Positions 46,377 to 56,070 of a DNA stretch of 64,000 bases are shown here, in pieces. Below the pieces are notes generated by a model, which saw nothing but the letters and a program-made list of their open reading frames with translations, searched no databases and was not told where the DNA came from. The position numbers were made by a program, and so were the translations under genes. Origin of the DNA: QIJE01 sp048541835 (GTDB lineage Bacteria > SZUA-79 > Acidulodesulfobacterales > Acidulodesulfobacteraceae); assembly GCF_048541835.1 (NCBI RefSeq), contig NZ_JBLEOY010000001.1, forward strand, positions 682,001 to 746,000, given 5' to 3'. Numbering within the stretch: the first letter of the stretch is position 1; every line of letters starts with the position of its first letter.

Positions 46377-46405
46377 TTGTACACCATCTAATTTCTAAAT
46401 ATAAT
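46377..46405 (+). promoter_or_regulatory. Candidate hydrogenase promoter
   Basis: TTGTAC at 46377-46382 and a perfect TATAAT at 46400-46405 with a 17-base gap lie 72 bases before the small-subunit ATG. A second -35-like TTGACA at 46342 has a weaker -10 (TACCAT, 18-base gap). Both are by eye. Confidence 0.4.
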
Positions 46406-46457
46406 GACTTTAAATAAAAAATTATAAGATAATAGTTTAATTTATTTATGATTCATT

Positions 46458-46472
46458 CCTAAATTTAGGAGG
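46458..46472 (+). promoter_or_regulatory. Palindrome overlapping the hydrogenase ribosome site
   Basis: CCTAAATTTAGG (46458-46469) is a perfect 12-bp palindrome whose last three bases are the first half of the AGGAGG ribosome site (46467-46472), five bases before the ATG. Binding of a protein there, or a short hairpin, would block translation. Confidence 0.5.
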
Positions 46473-46476
46473 TTAT

Positions 46477-47805
46477 ATGGGAAACGGCAAAGGAAAACAA
46501 CCCTTAAAAAATAAAAATGATAATTCTTCCCCAATACTCAATAAAGATAATAAATCCGATCTTGAGTGGGACCCCCTGAGAAGCATCGCAGACGACCCTG
46601 ACGAGGTTTTACGAAAGACGGACGAACGGTTGGATAACCTCGAAAAAGAATACTTTAACGATGAAAAAGACAAAAGCGATAATATAGAAAATATTTTCGG
46701 TTTACACGGACTGACAAGAAGAGACTTCATTAAATGGACATCTCTTTTGACATCGACATTGATGCTCCCGTATATATTTAAACCGAGAGTGGCGAGAGCA
46801 GCTAATATACTTACGAGAACCCCGCTTATATGGCTCGAGATGTCGGATTGCATGGGGAATACGGAGGCATTTCTTAGAACCGCTCATCCCACACCCGCAG
46901 AAATCATTCTCAGCTATGTTAGCGTCAATTATATGGAATCGATAATGGCTCCCGCCGGTTATCAAGCGGAAGCGAGAATGGTTGAAACCGTCAAAAAATA
47001 TAAGGGTAAATATATACTCATAGTTGAAGGGGCAATCCCAATGGGTCTTAACGGAAAATACCTAACGATAGGGGCAAAGGGAGAATCCGGATTAAAAATT
47101 ACCAAAGAAGTATCTAAAAATGCCGGGGTTATAATTGCAGCGGGAAATTGCGCCTCTTACGGGGGTATCCCCGCCGCAAATCCGAACCCTACCTCCGCCG
47201 TCGGTCTTAGCTCCGTTACGGACAGACAGGTAATAAATATACCTGCTTGCCCCGTAAATGCAGTAAATTTAGTGGGTACACTTATTGAATACGTATTAAT
47301 AGGGAAACCCCCGCAGCTTGACAGTATCGGGAGACCCCTTTGGGCGTACTCCGAAAGACTTCACGATACCTGTTACAGAAGGGCGCATTTTGAAGCGGGT
47401 GAATATGTCAAAAACTGGGGCGATGACGGAGCAAAAAAACAATATTGCCTATACATGATGGGGTGCAAGGGTCCTTTTACGTGGAATAATTGCACCGTTG
47501 TCGAATATAATCAGGATTTAAGTTTTCCCATGAGAGCCGGACACGGTTGTATAGGGTGTTCTCAACCGGCGTTTTGGGATAGAATGACTCCGTTCGAAGA
47601 ACCTAACGAAAGTGCGAAAATTACGCTCCCGTTAGTAGAGGCCACCGCCGATGAATTCGGCGCGGCACTTTTTGGAGCTGCCGGCGCAGGCATTGCGGCT
47701 CATGCAATATACACGGGCGTTAAAAAGAAAAGAGAGAAAAAGAAAATGTCTAAAGATAAGAAAGACAATTCAGAAAAAGATAAAAGTAAGGACGATAAAG
47801 AATAA
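46477..47805 (+). CDS. hyaA: Uptake [NiFe]-hydrogenase small subunit, Tat-exported, with atypical N-terminus
   Basis: A 442-residue group 1-type small subunit. The Tat motif TRRDFIKW starts at residue 80, so ~79 charged residues precede it, far more than usual. Fe-S ligands: proximal C125, C225 and C258, but the expected second Cys of CxxC is N128 (DCMGNTEA); medial C339, C358, C361; distal H296, C299, C324, C330. A C-terminal hydrophobic helix (~390-410) and a Lys-rich tail anchor it to the membrane. It passes electrons from the NiFe site to the cytochrome b. The ATG has AGGAGG five bases upstream; a later start would need an internal ATG that lacks one. Confidence 0.93.
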   Translation: MGNGKGKQPLKNKNDNSSPILNKDNKSDLEWDPLRSIADDPDEVLRKTDERLDNLEKEYFNDEKDKSDNIENIFGLHGLTRRDFIKWTSLLTSTLMLPYIFKPRVARAANILTRTPLIWLEMSDCMGNTEAFLRTAHPTPAEIILSYVSVNYMESIMAPAGYQAEARMVETVKKYKGKYILIVEGAIPMGLNGKYLTIGAKGESGLKITKEVSKNAGVIIAAGNCASYGGIPAANPNPTSAVGLSSVTDRQVINIPACPVNAVNLVGTLIEYVLIGKPPQLDSIGRPLWAYSERLHDTCYRRAHFEAGEYVKNWGDDGAKKQYCLYMMGCKGPFTWNNCTVVEYNQDLSFPMRAGHGCIGCSQPAFWDRMTPFEEPNESAKITLPLVEATADEFGAALFGAAGAGIAAHAIYTGVKKKREKKKMSKDKKDNSEKDKSKDDKE

Positions 47806-47871
47806 AATAATTTAGATTTCCCGATTAAATCAATATAAAATAAAGAAATTTAGGAAATATACGGAGGGGAT

Positions 47872-49563
47872 ATGTCAAGAAAGATTATAGTTGATCCGAT
47901 AACGAGAATAGAGGGTCATCTGCGAATAGAGGCGATTCTTAACGGCAACGGTAATGAAATAACCGAAGCATATTCGTCAAGCACCTTGTTCAGGGGCATA
48001 GAGCTCATACTTAACGGAAGAGCCCCCGAGGATGCGGGACTTTTTGCTCAAAGAATTTGCGGGGTCTGCACCTATTCCCATTATGAGGCTGCCACATGGG
48101 CGGTTGAAAATGCATTGGGAATACACCCTCCGAAAAACGCAAGAATTGCACGAAATATATTAAAAGGCACGCAAATGGTTCAAGACCACTTAATACATTT
48201 TTACCAGCTTTCCGGATTAGACTGGGTTGATATAGTTTCTGCACTTAGTGCTAACCCGAAAAAGGCAGTGGATTTAGCATATGCCTATACTAAAACGCCT
48301 TATAATGCAAGTTTGGCAAGGTTTGAAGAGGTGAAAACAAGGCTAAATGCCTTTGTTAAGTCTGGTCAACTCGGCCCGTTTGCAGGCGGCTATTGGGGAA
48401 ACCCGTCTTACAAGCTTCCGCCCGAAGGAAACCTTTTGATAGCATCGCACTATTTGGATAACCTCAATATATTAAGGATACCTGCGCAAATTATAGCGAT
48501 TTTAGGCTCTAAAGACCCGCATCCGCAAACTTGCGTCGTCGGAGGAATTTCATCTATCGCAGATATGATCAATCCTCACAGAATGGATGATATCCTATTT
48601 AGAATGAATAAAATCACGGATTTTGTTAATAATGCGTATATCCCCGATTTACTCACCGCTGCCCAATTTTATAAAGACGAAGCCCTTCAAGGTATCGGCG
48701 GGGGCCTTAAGAATTATTTATCTTACGGCGCATTTCCCCAAACAGACGATGAAAATCCTGAGCACGACTACTTGGCAAGGGGCGTTATATTTGACAGGGA
48801 CATCGGCAACGTCATGGACTTAGACGAGAAAAAGATAACGGAATTCGTTACTCATTCATGGTATAAATATCCAAATGAAAAAGCGGGTCTTAATCCATCC
48901 GTAGGTGTTACCGCTCCCAACTATACGGGTTTGAATAAAAACGGCAGCCTCAAGGAAGACGAAAAATACAGCTGGGTTAAATCTCCAAGATATGAAAATA
49001 GGGCCGTGGAGGTAGGACCCCTTGCGAGAACTCTTATAGCTTACGCAAAGGGCAACGAGAAAATTAAAACATTGGTCGACTATGTCTTGAAAACCTCCGG
49101 GCTGCCCGTAACGGCACTATTTTCAACTCTCGGAAGAACGGCGGCGAGAGGGATAGAGGCAAAATATTTAGCCGATGCATTAGAACCGTGGACCATAGAG
49201 CTAATGAGAAATGTGGCAATAGACCAGTCGAGCTGGACAAATTACGATATGCCTTCAAAAGAAATTATAGGCATCGGACTTGACGAAGCGCCGAGGGGGG
49301 CATTGGGACATTGGGTCAGAATAAAAAATAAACGGATAACACACTATCAAATAGTCGTCCCAACGACATGGAACGCTTCCCCAAGGGACGGTTTTAACAA
49401 CCCCGGAGCATATGAAGCCTCTTTGGTCGGAGTTAAACTTGCAAATGCTTCCGAACCCCTTGAAATTTTAAGGACAGTGCATTCATTCGACCCGTGTTTG
49501 GCTTGCGCTGTTCACATAATCGATCCAAAAACAAACGAAGTAAAAAAATTTAAAATCTGTTAA
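47872..49563 (+). CDS. hyaB: [NiFe]-hydrogenase large (catalytic) subunit
   Basis: A 563-residue catalytic subunit. L1 motif RICGVCTYSHYEAA has nickel ligands C63 and C66, and L2 motif DPCLACAVH has C542 and C545 with His548. Fifteen residues after His548 form the C-terminal peptide removed by the maturation protease once nickel is inserted. It oxidises H2 in the periplasm after co-export with the small subunit. It follows the small subunit by 66 bases with AGGGG before the ATG. Confidence 0.96.
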   Translation: MSRKIIVDPITRIEGHLRIEAILNGNGNEITEAYSSSTLFRGIELILNGRAPEDAGLFAQRICGVCTYSHYEAATWAVENALGIHPPKNARIARNILKGTQMVQDHLIHFYQLSGLDWVDIVSALSANPKKAVDLAYAYTKTPYNASLARFEEVKTRLNAFVKSGQLGPFAGGYWGNPSYKLPPEGNLLIASHYLDNLNILRIPAQIIAILGSKDPHPQTCVVGGISSIADMINPHRMDDILFRMNKITDFVNNAYIPDLLTAAQFYKDEALQGIGGGLKNYLSYGAFPQTDDENPEHDYLARGVIFDRDIGNVMDLDEKKITEFVTHSWYKYPNEKAGLNPSVGVTAPNYTGLNKNGSLKEDEKYSWVKSPRYENRAVEVGPLARTLIAYAKGNEKIKTLVDYVLKTSGLPVTALFSTLGRTAARGIEAKYLADALEPWTIELMRNVAIDQSSWTNYDMPSKEIIGIGLDEAPRGALGHWVRIKNKRITHYQIVVPTTWNASPRDGFNNPGAYEASLVGVKLANASEPLEILRTVHSFDPCLACAVHIIDPKTNEVKKFKIC

Positions 49564-49599
49564 TTTTGTATTTAATTAGCTTTTAAAAAGGGGTTAATT

Positions 49600-50364
49600 A
49601 TGGAAGATAAAGAGAGAAGATACGGCGAGATACAATTAATTCATAGGATGACGCTTATAAAAAGAATTATCCACTGGTCGCTTTTTCTTGCCATTATTAA
49701 TAATATAATTACCGGTTTTTATATAGCATATCCCTTTCTTATATTTGGAAAAACTCCTGCGCAATTTAATTCTATCTCAACCGGGGTTCTAAGTTCGGGA
49801 GAGACATATAGGGCGTTTATAATGACGTGGATGAGGGAATTTCATTTTATCGGCGCAATCGTAATAGACGTTACCTTTTTTGTCTGGTTGTATTTAGCTT
49901 TTTTTTCATGGAAAGAACCTATTTACAAAAGTTTCGTACCCTTTGGAGGTAAAATGGCGGAAGCGGGAAAAATGATTAAGCATTATTTTACGCTTAAAGA
50001 CAGGCCTGCAACGACCCGTTATCAAGACCCGTTAAATGCCATAATATTCATTATTTTTCATCTACTTATTTTATTTCAAATGTTAACGGGATTCCAGCTG
50101 TACGTGGCTTCGTTTACCGGAACTTCGGCCATAGGCGGTTGGTGGCCATGGATTCTGCATTTTACGACCGACTGGACGCTTGTCGCATTCGGCGGGCTGA
50201 CCGGTGTCACTCTTGTTCATTTGTTTATAATGTGGATAATCATAATATTCATGGTTTATCACGTCTATATAGAAATTTGGCGCACGGTGATGTGGAAAGA
50301 GGGTGATATCTCAATACCGTTCGGGGGCTACAAGTATACGAGAAATAAAACAGAATACAAATAA
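49600..50364 (+). CDS. hyaC: Hydrogenase cytochrome b subunit
   Basis: A 254-residue protein with four to five membrane helices. Haem ligands expected from the family are His in RIIHWSLFL, REFHFIG, FIIFHLLILFQ and YHVYIEIWRT. It takes electrons from the distal cluster of the small subunit to the menaquinone pool, in line with mqnA in the window. It lies 37 bases after the large subunit and 24 before the protease gene. Confidence 0.9.
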   Translation: MEDKERRYGEIQLIHRMTLIKRIIHWSLFLAIINNIITGFYIAYPFLIFGKTPAQFNSISTGVLSSGETYRAFIMTWMREFHFIGAIVIDVTFFVWLYLAFFSWKEPIYKSFVPFGGKMAEAGKMIKHYFTLKDRPATTRYQDPLNAIIFIIFHLLILFQMLTGFQLYVASFTGTSAIGGWWPWILHFTTDWTLVAFGGLTGVTLVHLFIMWIIIIFMVYHVYIEIWRTVMWKEGDISIPFGGYKYTRNKTEYK

Positions 50365-50387
50365 AACATAATTGGAATTTTTTACTT

Positions 50388-50894
50388 ATGACTGGAATTG
50401 TGGGAATCGGCAATCTGCTATTGAAGGACGAGGGATTTGGAATTCACTTTATTGATTATCTTAGAAAAAAATATACATTTGACCCAAATATAAGGGTAAT
50501 CGACGGAAGTACGCTGGGTTACGGACTTTTGGACGATATATTTAATTTTGACAACGTTATCGTCATAGATGCTCTAAAAACAGACGAAAAACCGGGGGGG
50601 ATATTTAAATTCGACAGCGAAAACATTCCCGTTAATTTAATGAAGAAAACTGCCCATGATGTTGAATTTATTGATGTGATAACCATGTGCAAACTGCAGG
50701 GACATAACCCTAAAATAATAATTTTTGCAATATCTCCGGAGGATGCAGAAGGCGTAGGAATGGATATCTCCCTTCCCTTAAAAAAGGCTATACCGCGCCT
50801 TGAAGCCCTTGTATTGGAAGAAATAAAAATATTGGACCTAAAATGGAGCATAAATACTAACATGCAAGAGAATTACGCAAACGGAACCGCTTGA
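50388..50894 (+). CDS. hyaD: Hydrogenase maturation endopeptidase
   Basis: A 168-residue HyaD/HybD-family protease. GIVGIGNLLLKDEGFGIHFI contains the first nickel-binding Glu, VIDGSTLGYGLLDDI follows, with VIVIDALKTDE the acidic site, and a His ligand in TAHDVEFID. It cleaves the large-subunit tail after His548. It closes the hydrogenase operon and converges on hypF, with 12 bases between the stops. Confidence 0.9.
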   Translation: MTGIVGIGNLLLKDEGFGIHFIDYLRKKYTFDPNIRVIDGSTLGYGLLDDIFNFDNVIVIDALKTDEKPGGIFKFDSENIPVNLMKKTAHDVEFIDVITMCKLQGHNPKIIIFAISPEDAEGVGMDISLPLKKAIPRLEALVLEEIKILDLKWSINTNMQENYANGTA

Positions 50895-50906
50895 ATTTTA
50901 AGTTAG

Positions 50907-53417
50907 TTATTTGTCGTCTATTAGCCCGCCGTAAACTGCCTGACCGAAGGAAATACCACCATCATTCGGGGGTATTTTTCTGTTAAAAAAGACGCTGAAT
51001 CCGCTCTTGTTCATGATTCTATCGATTTTTTCCGGCAAAAACGCATTCTGAAATACTCCGCCGCTCATACAAACGTTTTTACAGCCTATTCTTAAAGCGA
51101 TATCTTTTATAACTAAGGCGATGGTATTTATAAATCTCTCTGCTATATCTTTATATAATGCCATAAGTGATTCTGGATCTTCGGGATTGCGGTTATTAAT
51201 AATAATTTCTATAATCTGAATCAGCATCGGACAGTAATCGACTATAAACAGGTCGTCTATTTTGTTGTAATCTACGGCGTACCCGAAGCAATCGGATTTT
51301 TCTATCTCGTCATCAGATAATTCAGTCTCCTCTCTGCCGCATAGGTCTTCCAAGTATACCGCTGCCTCTCCCTCACATGAGATATCCCCCCTGAATCCGC
51401 ACAAACAAGAAACAGCATCAAAAATTCTTCCGCAAGAAGATGTATACGGAGAATTAATCCCTCTATCCCACATCTTGAAAAATATGTTTATATTCTTCGC
51501 CGGAATGCCCGTTAGTTTCAGTAAAATATCGGGGTTAAAATCTTTTTTGTCCGGGGAGCAATCGTTTAATTTTCTCATAAAATCGTAATTTTCGACATAT
51601 CTGCCTCTATTTTCGGTAAAAATAGTAAATAGGAGACTTAAAAGAACCCTTTGAGGCGACTTAACGGCTTTATCACCCCCTATGAGCCTAAATCTTTTAA
51701 AAGTCCCAACCCTATTTAAATGCATATAATTTCCCTTAAAAAATTCCCCTCCCCAAATACTTCCGTCGTCTCCATAACCCGTTCCGTCAAAGGCTACGCC
51801 AAAAACATCGTCTTTCAATCCTAAGCCGTTTTCGGCCATACATGAAATAATGTGAGCCCTATGATGTTGCAGAGTTACATGCTTTATACCCCTTTTCTTC
51901 GCCAAATCTTCTGCCCATTTTGTATTCTCGTAACGCGGATGACTATCGCAAACAATAAGGCTCGGCTTAAAATTATAAAATATTTCAAAATCTTCCACAT
52001 TTTCGGTAAAATTAATAAAGCTATCTATATTGTCTAAGTCCCCGTTATGCTGACTCAAGATAACCGCTCCCTTGTTGTCGTTATCGTTAATGTTGCCGCT
52101 ATACGCTATTGCAAACGTGTTTTTAAGATAAGAACCTACCGCAAGAACGTTTCTTTTCAATCCGAAAGGCAATTTAATGGGATCCGGAACATAGCCCCTT
52201 GAACGTCTAATAAAAACCTGATCATTACCCTTAATTATTTTTATGACGGAATCATCGCATCTTCTATAAATATCTCTATCATGAATTAAAAAACCGTCTG
52301 CGATAGATTTTAATTTAAAAAGAGCCTCGTCATTGTCCTTAACGATAGGCTCTCCGGCCATATTTGCCGATGTTGCTATCAACGGTTTATGAAAAAGGCT
52401 AAAAATAATATGATGGATCGGCGCGTAAGGCAAAAAAACGCCTATATTTTTTGTTCCGCAATTCACGAAATAAGAAAGATTTCGCTTATCTTCTAATAAA
52501 ACGATAGGTCTTCTCCCTGATAACAACAAGGGTATCGAAATATTATCGGTATAGGCATATTTTGAAACCTCGCATATATCTTTAAACATGACGGCAAACG
52601 GTTTTTTTAGTCTTTTTTTTCGTTCCCTTAATAATTTTACGGCATCGTCGTTTGTGGCATCGGTCATCAAATGAAAACCGCCCACTCCTTTAACACAAAC
52701 AATACCGCCGTTTTTTAAAATCTGCACGGTAGTTTTAATAGCATTAAAACCTTTTATTTTCTCATCCTTTTTCGAACATAACGAGTCCGGGCACAATCCA
52801 TGCGGCTTAATAAACTCGACCTTCGGCCCGCATGCGAAGCATCCGTTGGGCTCTGCATGAAACCGTCTGTTTGTCGGATCTCTGTATTCAATTTCACACT
52901 CAGGGCACATTTTAAACTTATCCATTGCAGTCGATACTCTGTCATAAGGTAATTTTTTAGTAATCGTAAATCTCGGACCGCAATCGGTACAGTTTATAAA
53001 CGGGTAAAAATACCTCCTGTCGGAAGGATCTGAGAGTTCTTTTAAGCATTCATCGCAGGTTGCAATATCGGGGGGGATTATAAGATTTAAATTTTCCGCA
53101 TTATTTATGTCATCGGTTTTATTAGATTTTTTAATTTCAAAATCGCTATAAAAGGTCGGCCTTAAGAAACGGAAGGTTTTTACGTCAATAACGGCAAGGG
53201 GCGGCCTTTTGGAATCTAACGATTTCATAAAATTCATTAAATCATTTTCTGTTCCTTGAGCATCGATTGTAACACCGTCTAAGTCATTTAAAATATTTCC
53301 TCTAATGGAGTATTTTTTTGCAAGTTTAAAAACAAATGGTCTAAAACCCACACCTTGAACCCTGCCCGATATATTAATTATGACCCTTTTGAAATTTTCA
53401 TTATCTTTATCTTTCAT
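50907..53417 (-). CDS. hypF: Carbamoyltransferase HypF
   Basis: An 836-residue full-length HypF. Domains in order: acylphosphatase (SGRVQGVGFRPFVFKLAKKY), two Cys4 zinc fingers (CDECLKEL...CTDCG and CPECEIEY...CFACG), a YrdC-like domain (KPFAVMFKD, IATSANMAGEP), and a Kae1-like carbamoyltransfer domain (TLQHHRAHIISC, FDGTGYGDDGSIWGGEFF, NVCMSGGVFQNAFL). It makes the CN- ligand precursor from carbamoyl phosphate and hands it to HypE. It ends the leftward hypCDEF operon. Confidence 0.96.
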   Translation of the reverse strand: MKDKDNENFKRVIINISGRVQGVGFRPFVFKLAKKYSIRGNILNDLDGVTIDAQGTENDLMNFMKSLDSKRPPLAVIDVKTFRFLRPTFYSDFEIKKSNKTDDINNAENLNLIIPPDIATCDECLKELSDPSDRRYFYPFINCTDCGPRFTITKKLPYDRVSTAMDKFKMCPECEIEYRDPTNRRFHAEPNGCFACGPKVEFIKPHGLCPDSLCSKKDEKIKGFNAIKTTVQILKNGGIVCVKGVGGFHLMTDATNDDAVKLLRERKKRLKKPFAVMFKDICEVSKYAYTDNISIPLLLSGRRPIVLLEDKRNLSYFVNCGTKNIGVFLPYAPIHHIIFSLFHKPLIATSANMAGEPIVKDNDEALFKLKSIADGFLIHDRDIYRRCDDSVIKIIKGNDQVFIRRSRGYVPDPIKLPFGLKRNVLAVGSYLKNTFAIAYSGNINDNDNKGAVILSQHNGDLDNIDSFINFTENVEDFEIFYNFKPSLIVCDSHPRYENTKWAEDLAKKRGIKHVTLQHHRAHIISCMAENGLGLKDDVFGVAFDGTGYGDDGSIWGGEFFKGNYMHLNRVGTFKRFRLIGGDKAVKSPQRVLLSLLFTIFTENRGRYVENYDFMRKLNDCSPDKKDFNPDILLKLTGIPAKNINIFFKMWDRGINSPYTSSCGRIFDAVSCLCGFRGDISCEGEAAVYLEDLCGREETELSDDEIEKSDCFGYAVDYNKIDDLFIVDYCPMLIQIIEIIINNRNPEDPESLMALYKDIAERFINTIALVIKDIALRIGCKNVCMSGGVFQNAFLPEKIDRIMNKSGFSVFFNRKIPPNDGGISFGQAVYGGLIDDK

Positions 53418-53446
53418 CGACTCGGCTTAAATCAGTAAATTCTTCT

Positions 53447-54523
53447 TTAGCAAATTCTAGGCAAAAGCTCACCGGACGGATAATCCAACAATCTATCTAC
53501 GCCATAAATACCTCGCAAAATCACCTTGCCTTTAAATCTGCTGTCACCTCTATTTTTATCTCCCACTATTCCGATTACCTTAGCATTTTTACCGGACGGA
53601 TGAGATCTGAGAATCTCTATTACCCTGTTCGCATACCCGGGCTTGACCGCAAAAACTACCCTTCCCTCACATGCAAGTTGATAGGGTTCAAAACCCAGAA
53701 ACTCGCAAAAACCCTTTACGCTATCCTTTATCGGAATATCATTTTCTTCTATATGAATGTTAATACCCGCGGCAGAGGCCCACTCGTTAAGAACCGCGGC
53801 AAGCCCGCCCCTTGTTGCGTCCCTGATAGCATTGACACGACACCCTTGCCTTAAGACAAGTTCAATCATGTCCCACAGAGAAGCGCAGTCGCTTTCTATT
53901 GCCACATCCATATCTATGCCGTCTCTTTGCGACATAACGGCACTTCCATGGTCCCCGATATCACCGGAAACAATAACGACGTCCCCGTCCGTTATATTAT
54001 AAACAGAAATATTTTCATATAAAACTTTGCCTATTCCGCTTGTATTTATAAAAATACCGTCCGCTTTCCCCACGGGGACAACCTTTGTATCTCCGGTTAC
54101 GATCTTAACCCCGCTTTTTTTAGCCTCTTGAACCACCGAATTTATAATCCTTTTTAAATCTTCTATTAAAAACCCTTCCTCTATTATGAGTCCCAGACTC
54201 AAAAAAAGCGGTTTAGCTCCCATAACCGAGAGGTCGTTTACCGTTCCCGCAACAGATAATTTACCTATATCTCCGCCCTTGAAAAAAATAGGGCTTACCG
54301 TGAAACTATCTGTGGTAAAGGCTATCTTCTTCGGTGAATCCAAAATAGCGGCGTCTTCCAACAACTTTATTTGATTTTGTCCGTTATCATAATTTATAAT
54401 ATTCGAATCAGGTCCGTAAAATTCCGCAAATAATATATCCTTAATCAATGCGGCGGTCTCTCTTCCACCACCGCCGTGGGAAAGCAAAATCTTTTCATCT
54501 CCGTTCAATTTTTTATAATTCAT
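53447..54523 (-). CDS. hypE: Hydrogenase expression/formation protein HypE
   Basis: Translation is set at the ATG at 54521-54523 (MNYKKLNGDEKILLSHGGGG), giving 358 residues; the longer frame to 54637 would overlap hypD by over 100 bases and adds no homology. Conserved parts are FTTDSFTVSPIFFKGGDIG, SVAGTVNDLSVMGAKPLF, and DATRGGLAAVLNEWA. The C-terminus is PRIC, where the Cys thiol receives the carbamoyl group from HypF and is dehydrated to thiocyanate. It starts four bases after hypD. Confidence 0.95.
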   Translation of the reverse strand: MNYKKLNGDEKILLSHGGGGRETAALIKDILFAEFYGPDSNIINYDNGQNQIKLLEDAAILDSPKKIAFTTDSFTVSPIFFKGGDIGKLSVAGTVNDLSVMGAKPLFLSLGLIIEEGFLIEDLKRIINSVVQEAKKSGVKIVTGDTKVVPVGKADGIFINTSGIGKVLYENISVYNITDGDVVIVSGDIGDHGSAVMSQRDGIDMDVAIESDCASLWDMIELVLRQGCRVNAIRDATRGGLAAVLNEWASAAGINIHIEENDIPIKDSVKGFCEFLGFEPYQLACEGRVVFAVKPGYANRVIEILRSHPSGKNAKVIGIVGDKNRGDSRFKGKVILRGIYGVDRLLDYPSGELLPRIC

Positions 54524-54527
54524 AGGA

Positions 54528-55640
54528 TTAAAAATTACGATATTTATAATACGCTGAGCATGCCCCTTCGCTGGAAACCATGCACGCCCCCACCGGATTT
54601 TCAGGAATACAAACCTTGCCGAATAGGGGGCAGTCAACCGGTTTTAGTTTTCCCCTAAGTATTTCTCCGCATTTGCAACCTGTATTTTCTTTGAAATCTC
54701 CATTTAATTCTAACGCTTTCAATTTATCAGCAAAAACATATTCTGCATCAAAATATTCAAACTTATCCCTTAATCTTAAACCACTTTTTGCAATATTGCC
54801 AAAACCCCTCCATTCAAACTCGTCTCTTACCCTGAAATATTTATTGACTAAATCTTGAGCCTTTTTATTACCCTCTTCCTTAACTACTCTTTTATATGCA
54901 ATTTCCACCGACGGGTTATTGTCGTTAATCTGCCTGACTATCAAAAGCGTTCCGCTTAAAATGTCATATGGTTCAAATCCGGAAATAACCGCCGATTTTT
55001 TGTATTTTTGCGCAATATCACTATAAATACCGCTTCCGGTGATAACGCTTACATGACCCGGACAAATAAATCCGTCTATTAAACTGTCATTTGAATCCAA
55101 AATAGCGTTTATCGGCGGAGGAACAAGGACGTGGTTAATATAAAAAAATACATTCTCTATTTTTTTTGTTATTACTTCCTCAAGAAGCGCCGCAGTCATA
55201 GGTGTCGTGGTTTCGAACCCGATTGCGAAAAAAACAATCTTTTTATTCTTATTGCTCTTATCCCCTGCTATTTTTATAATATCAAGCGGGGAATATATCA
55301 TTCTAATATCTTTCCCCTTAGCCCTTTCTTTTATGAGGGAACTATTTGTTCCGGGAACCCTCATCATATCCCCGTAAGCTACAAGTATGACGTCGGGCAA
55401 ACCAGCAATGCAGATGGCCGCGTCTATTCTTTTTATCGGCATAACACAAACGGGGCAACCCGGACCGTGAAGAAAGTTTACTTTGTCTTTGATTAGGGCA
55501 TTTAATCCATATTTCATGATAGAATGGGTATGCCCGCCGCATATCTCCATTATATTTATTGTTTCTTTAGCCTCGTTGTTTATTAAAAAAACCAGGCGTT
55601 CTATATCGTTTTTTTGCCTAAAAGAGGAATATATGCTCAT
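54528..55640 (-). CDS. hypD: Hydrogenase formation protein HypD
   Basis: A 370-residue scaffold for assembling Fe(CN)2CO. Conserved Cys motifs are MEICGGHTHSI, LHGPGCPVCVMP, GFETTTPMTAAL, FICPGHVSVITG and the C-terminal [4Fe-4S] set CKCGEILRG...CPLFGKVC...GACMVSSEGACSAYY. It works with HypC and HypE in the cytoplasm. It lies 22 bases after hypC. Confidence 0.96.
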   Translation of the reverse strand: MSIYSSFRQKNDIERLVFLINNEAKETINIMEICGGHTHSIMKYGLNALIKDKVNFLHGPGCPVCVMPIKRIDAAICIAGLPDVILVAYGDMMRVPGTNSSLIKERAKGKDIRMIYSPLDIIKIAGDKSNKNKKIVFFAIGFETTTPMTAALLEEVITKKIENVFFYINHVLVPPPINAILDSNDSLIDGFICPGHVSVITGSGIYSDIAQKYKKSAVISGFEPYDILSGTLLIVRQINDNNPSVEIAYKRVVKEEGNKKAQDLVNKYFRVRDEFEWRGFGNIAKSGLRLRDKFEYFDAEYVFADKLKALELNGDFKENTGCKCGEILRGKLKPVDCPLFGKVCIPENPVGACMVSSEGACSAYYKYRNF

Positions 55641-55662
55641 TCTTACCCGCTCTAGCCGATTT

Positions 55663-55896
55663 TTAACCCATGTTCATTTTATTTTCTATTTCTTTAAATA
55701 AACCGAGGCTCTCCATCGCCTCTTTTTCGTCTATTTTTTGCATCGCATAGCCTACATGAATAAGTAAATATTCGCCGACATTGACCCGTTCTTCCAAGAG
55801 CATAGTAGAAACAAGCCTTTTGGAACCCATGGTATCGACTATGACGGTGCTGTCGTCTTTTATTTCTATGACTTTAGACGGGATTGCAAGGCACAT
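55663..55896 (-). CDS. hypC: Hydrogenase assembly chaperone HypC
   Basis: A 77-residue protein starting MCLAIPSKVIEI, with the essential Cys2, then GYAMQKIDEKEA as in all HypC/HybG proteins. It carries the Fe moiety from HypD to the large-subunit precursor. It is the first gene of hypCDEF; its promoter must lie in 55897-56040. Confidence 0.96.
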   Translation of the reverse strand: MCLAIPSKVIEIKDDSTVIVDTMGSKRLVSTMLLEERVNVGEYLLIHVGYAMQKIDEKEAMESLGLFKEIENKMNMG

Positions 55897-56049
55897 ATGG
55901 TTTTAACTAAGTATAAATTAAGTTATTTGTCTACTATTCTATCCTGTTCGTCTATAAAATTCAATGTATATTAGATCTACATGGCTACAAGGATTATTAC
56001 GGGAAGGGAAGCGGACCGGACGGAGAGGATTTATCCCCTCCCCCTAGAA

Positions 56050-56070
56050 CCATCATCCGTGAGATGATGG
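56050..56070. terminator. Hairpin at the 3' end of the cobaltochelatase gene
   Basis: CCATCATC and GATGATGG form an 8-bp perfect stem with a 5-base loop, overlapping the last codons and stop of the cobaltochelatase gene. No T-run follows, so it may be an RNA-stability hairpin rather than an intrinsic terminator. A second imperfect GAGG/CCTC dyad lies just beyond, at about 56020-56040. Confidence 0.35.

Noticed and set aside
49600..50364. Alternative call of the hydrogenase membrane gene as a formate dehydrogenase gamma subunit
   Set aside because: The operon position between the large subunit and maturation protease and the HyaC-like His pattern favour the hydrogenase cytochrome.
54524..54637. 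N-terminal extension of hypE
   Set aside because: It overlaps hypD for over 100 bases, has no homology to HypE, and a proper ATG follows at 54523.
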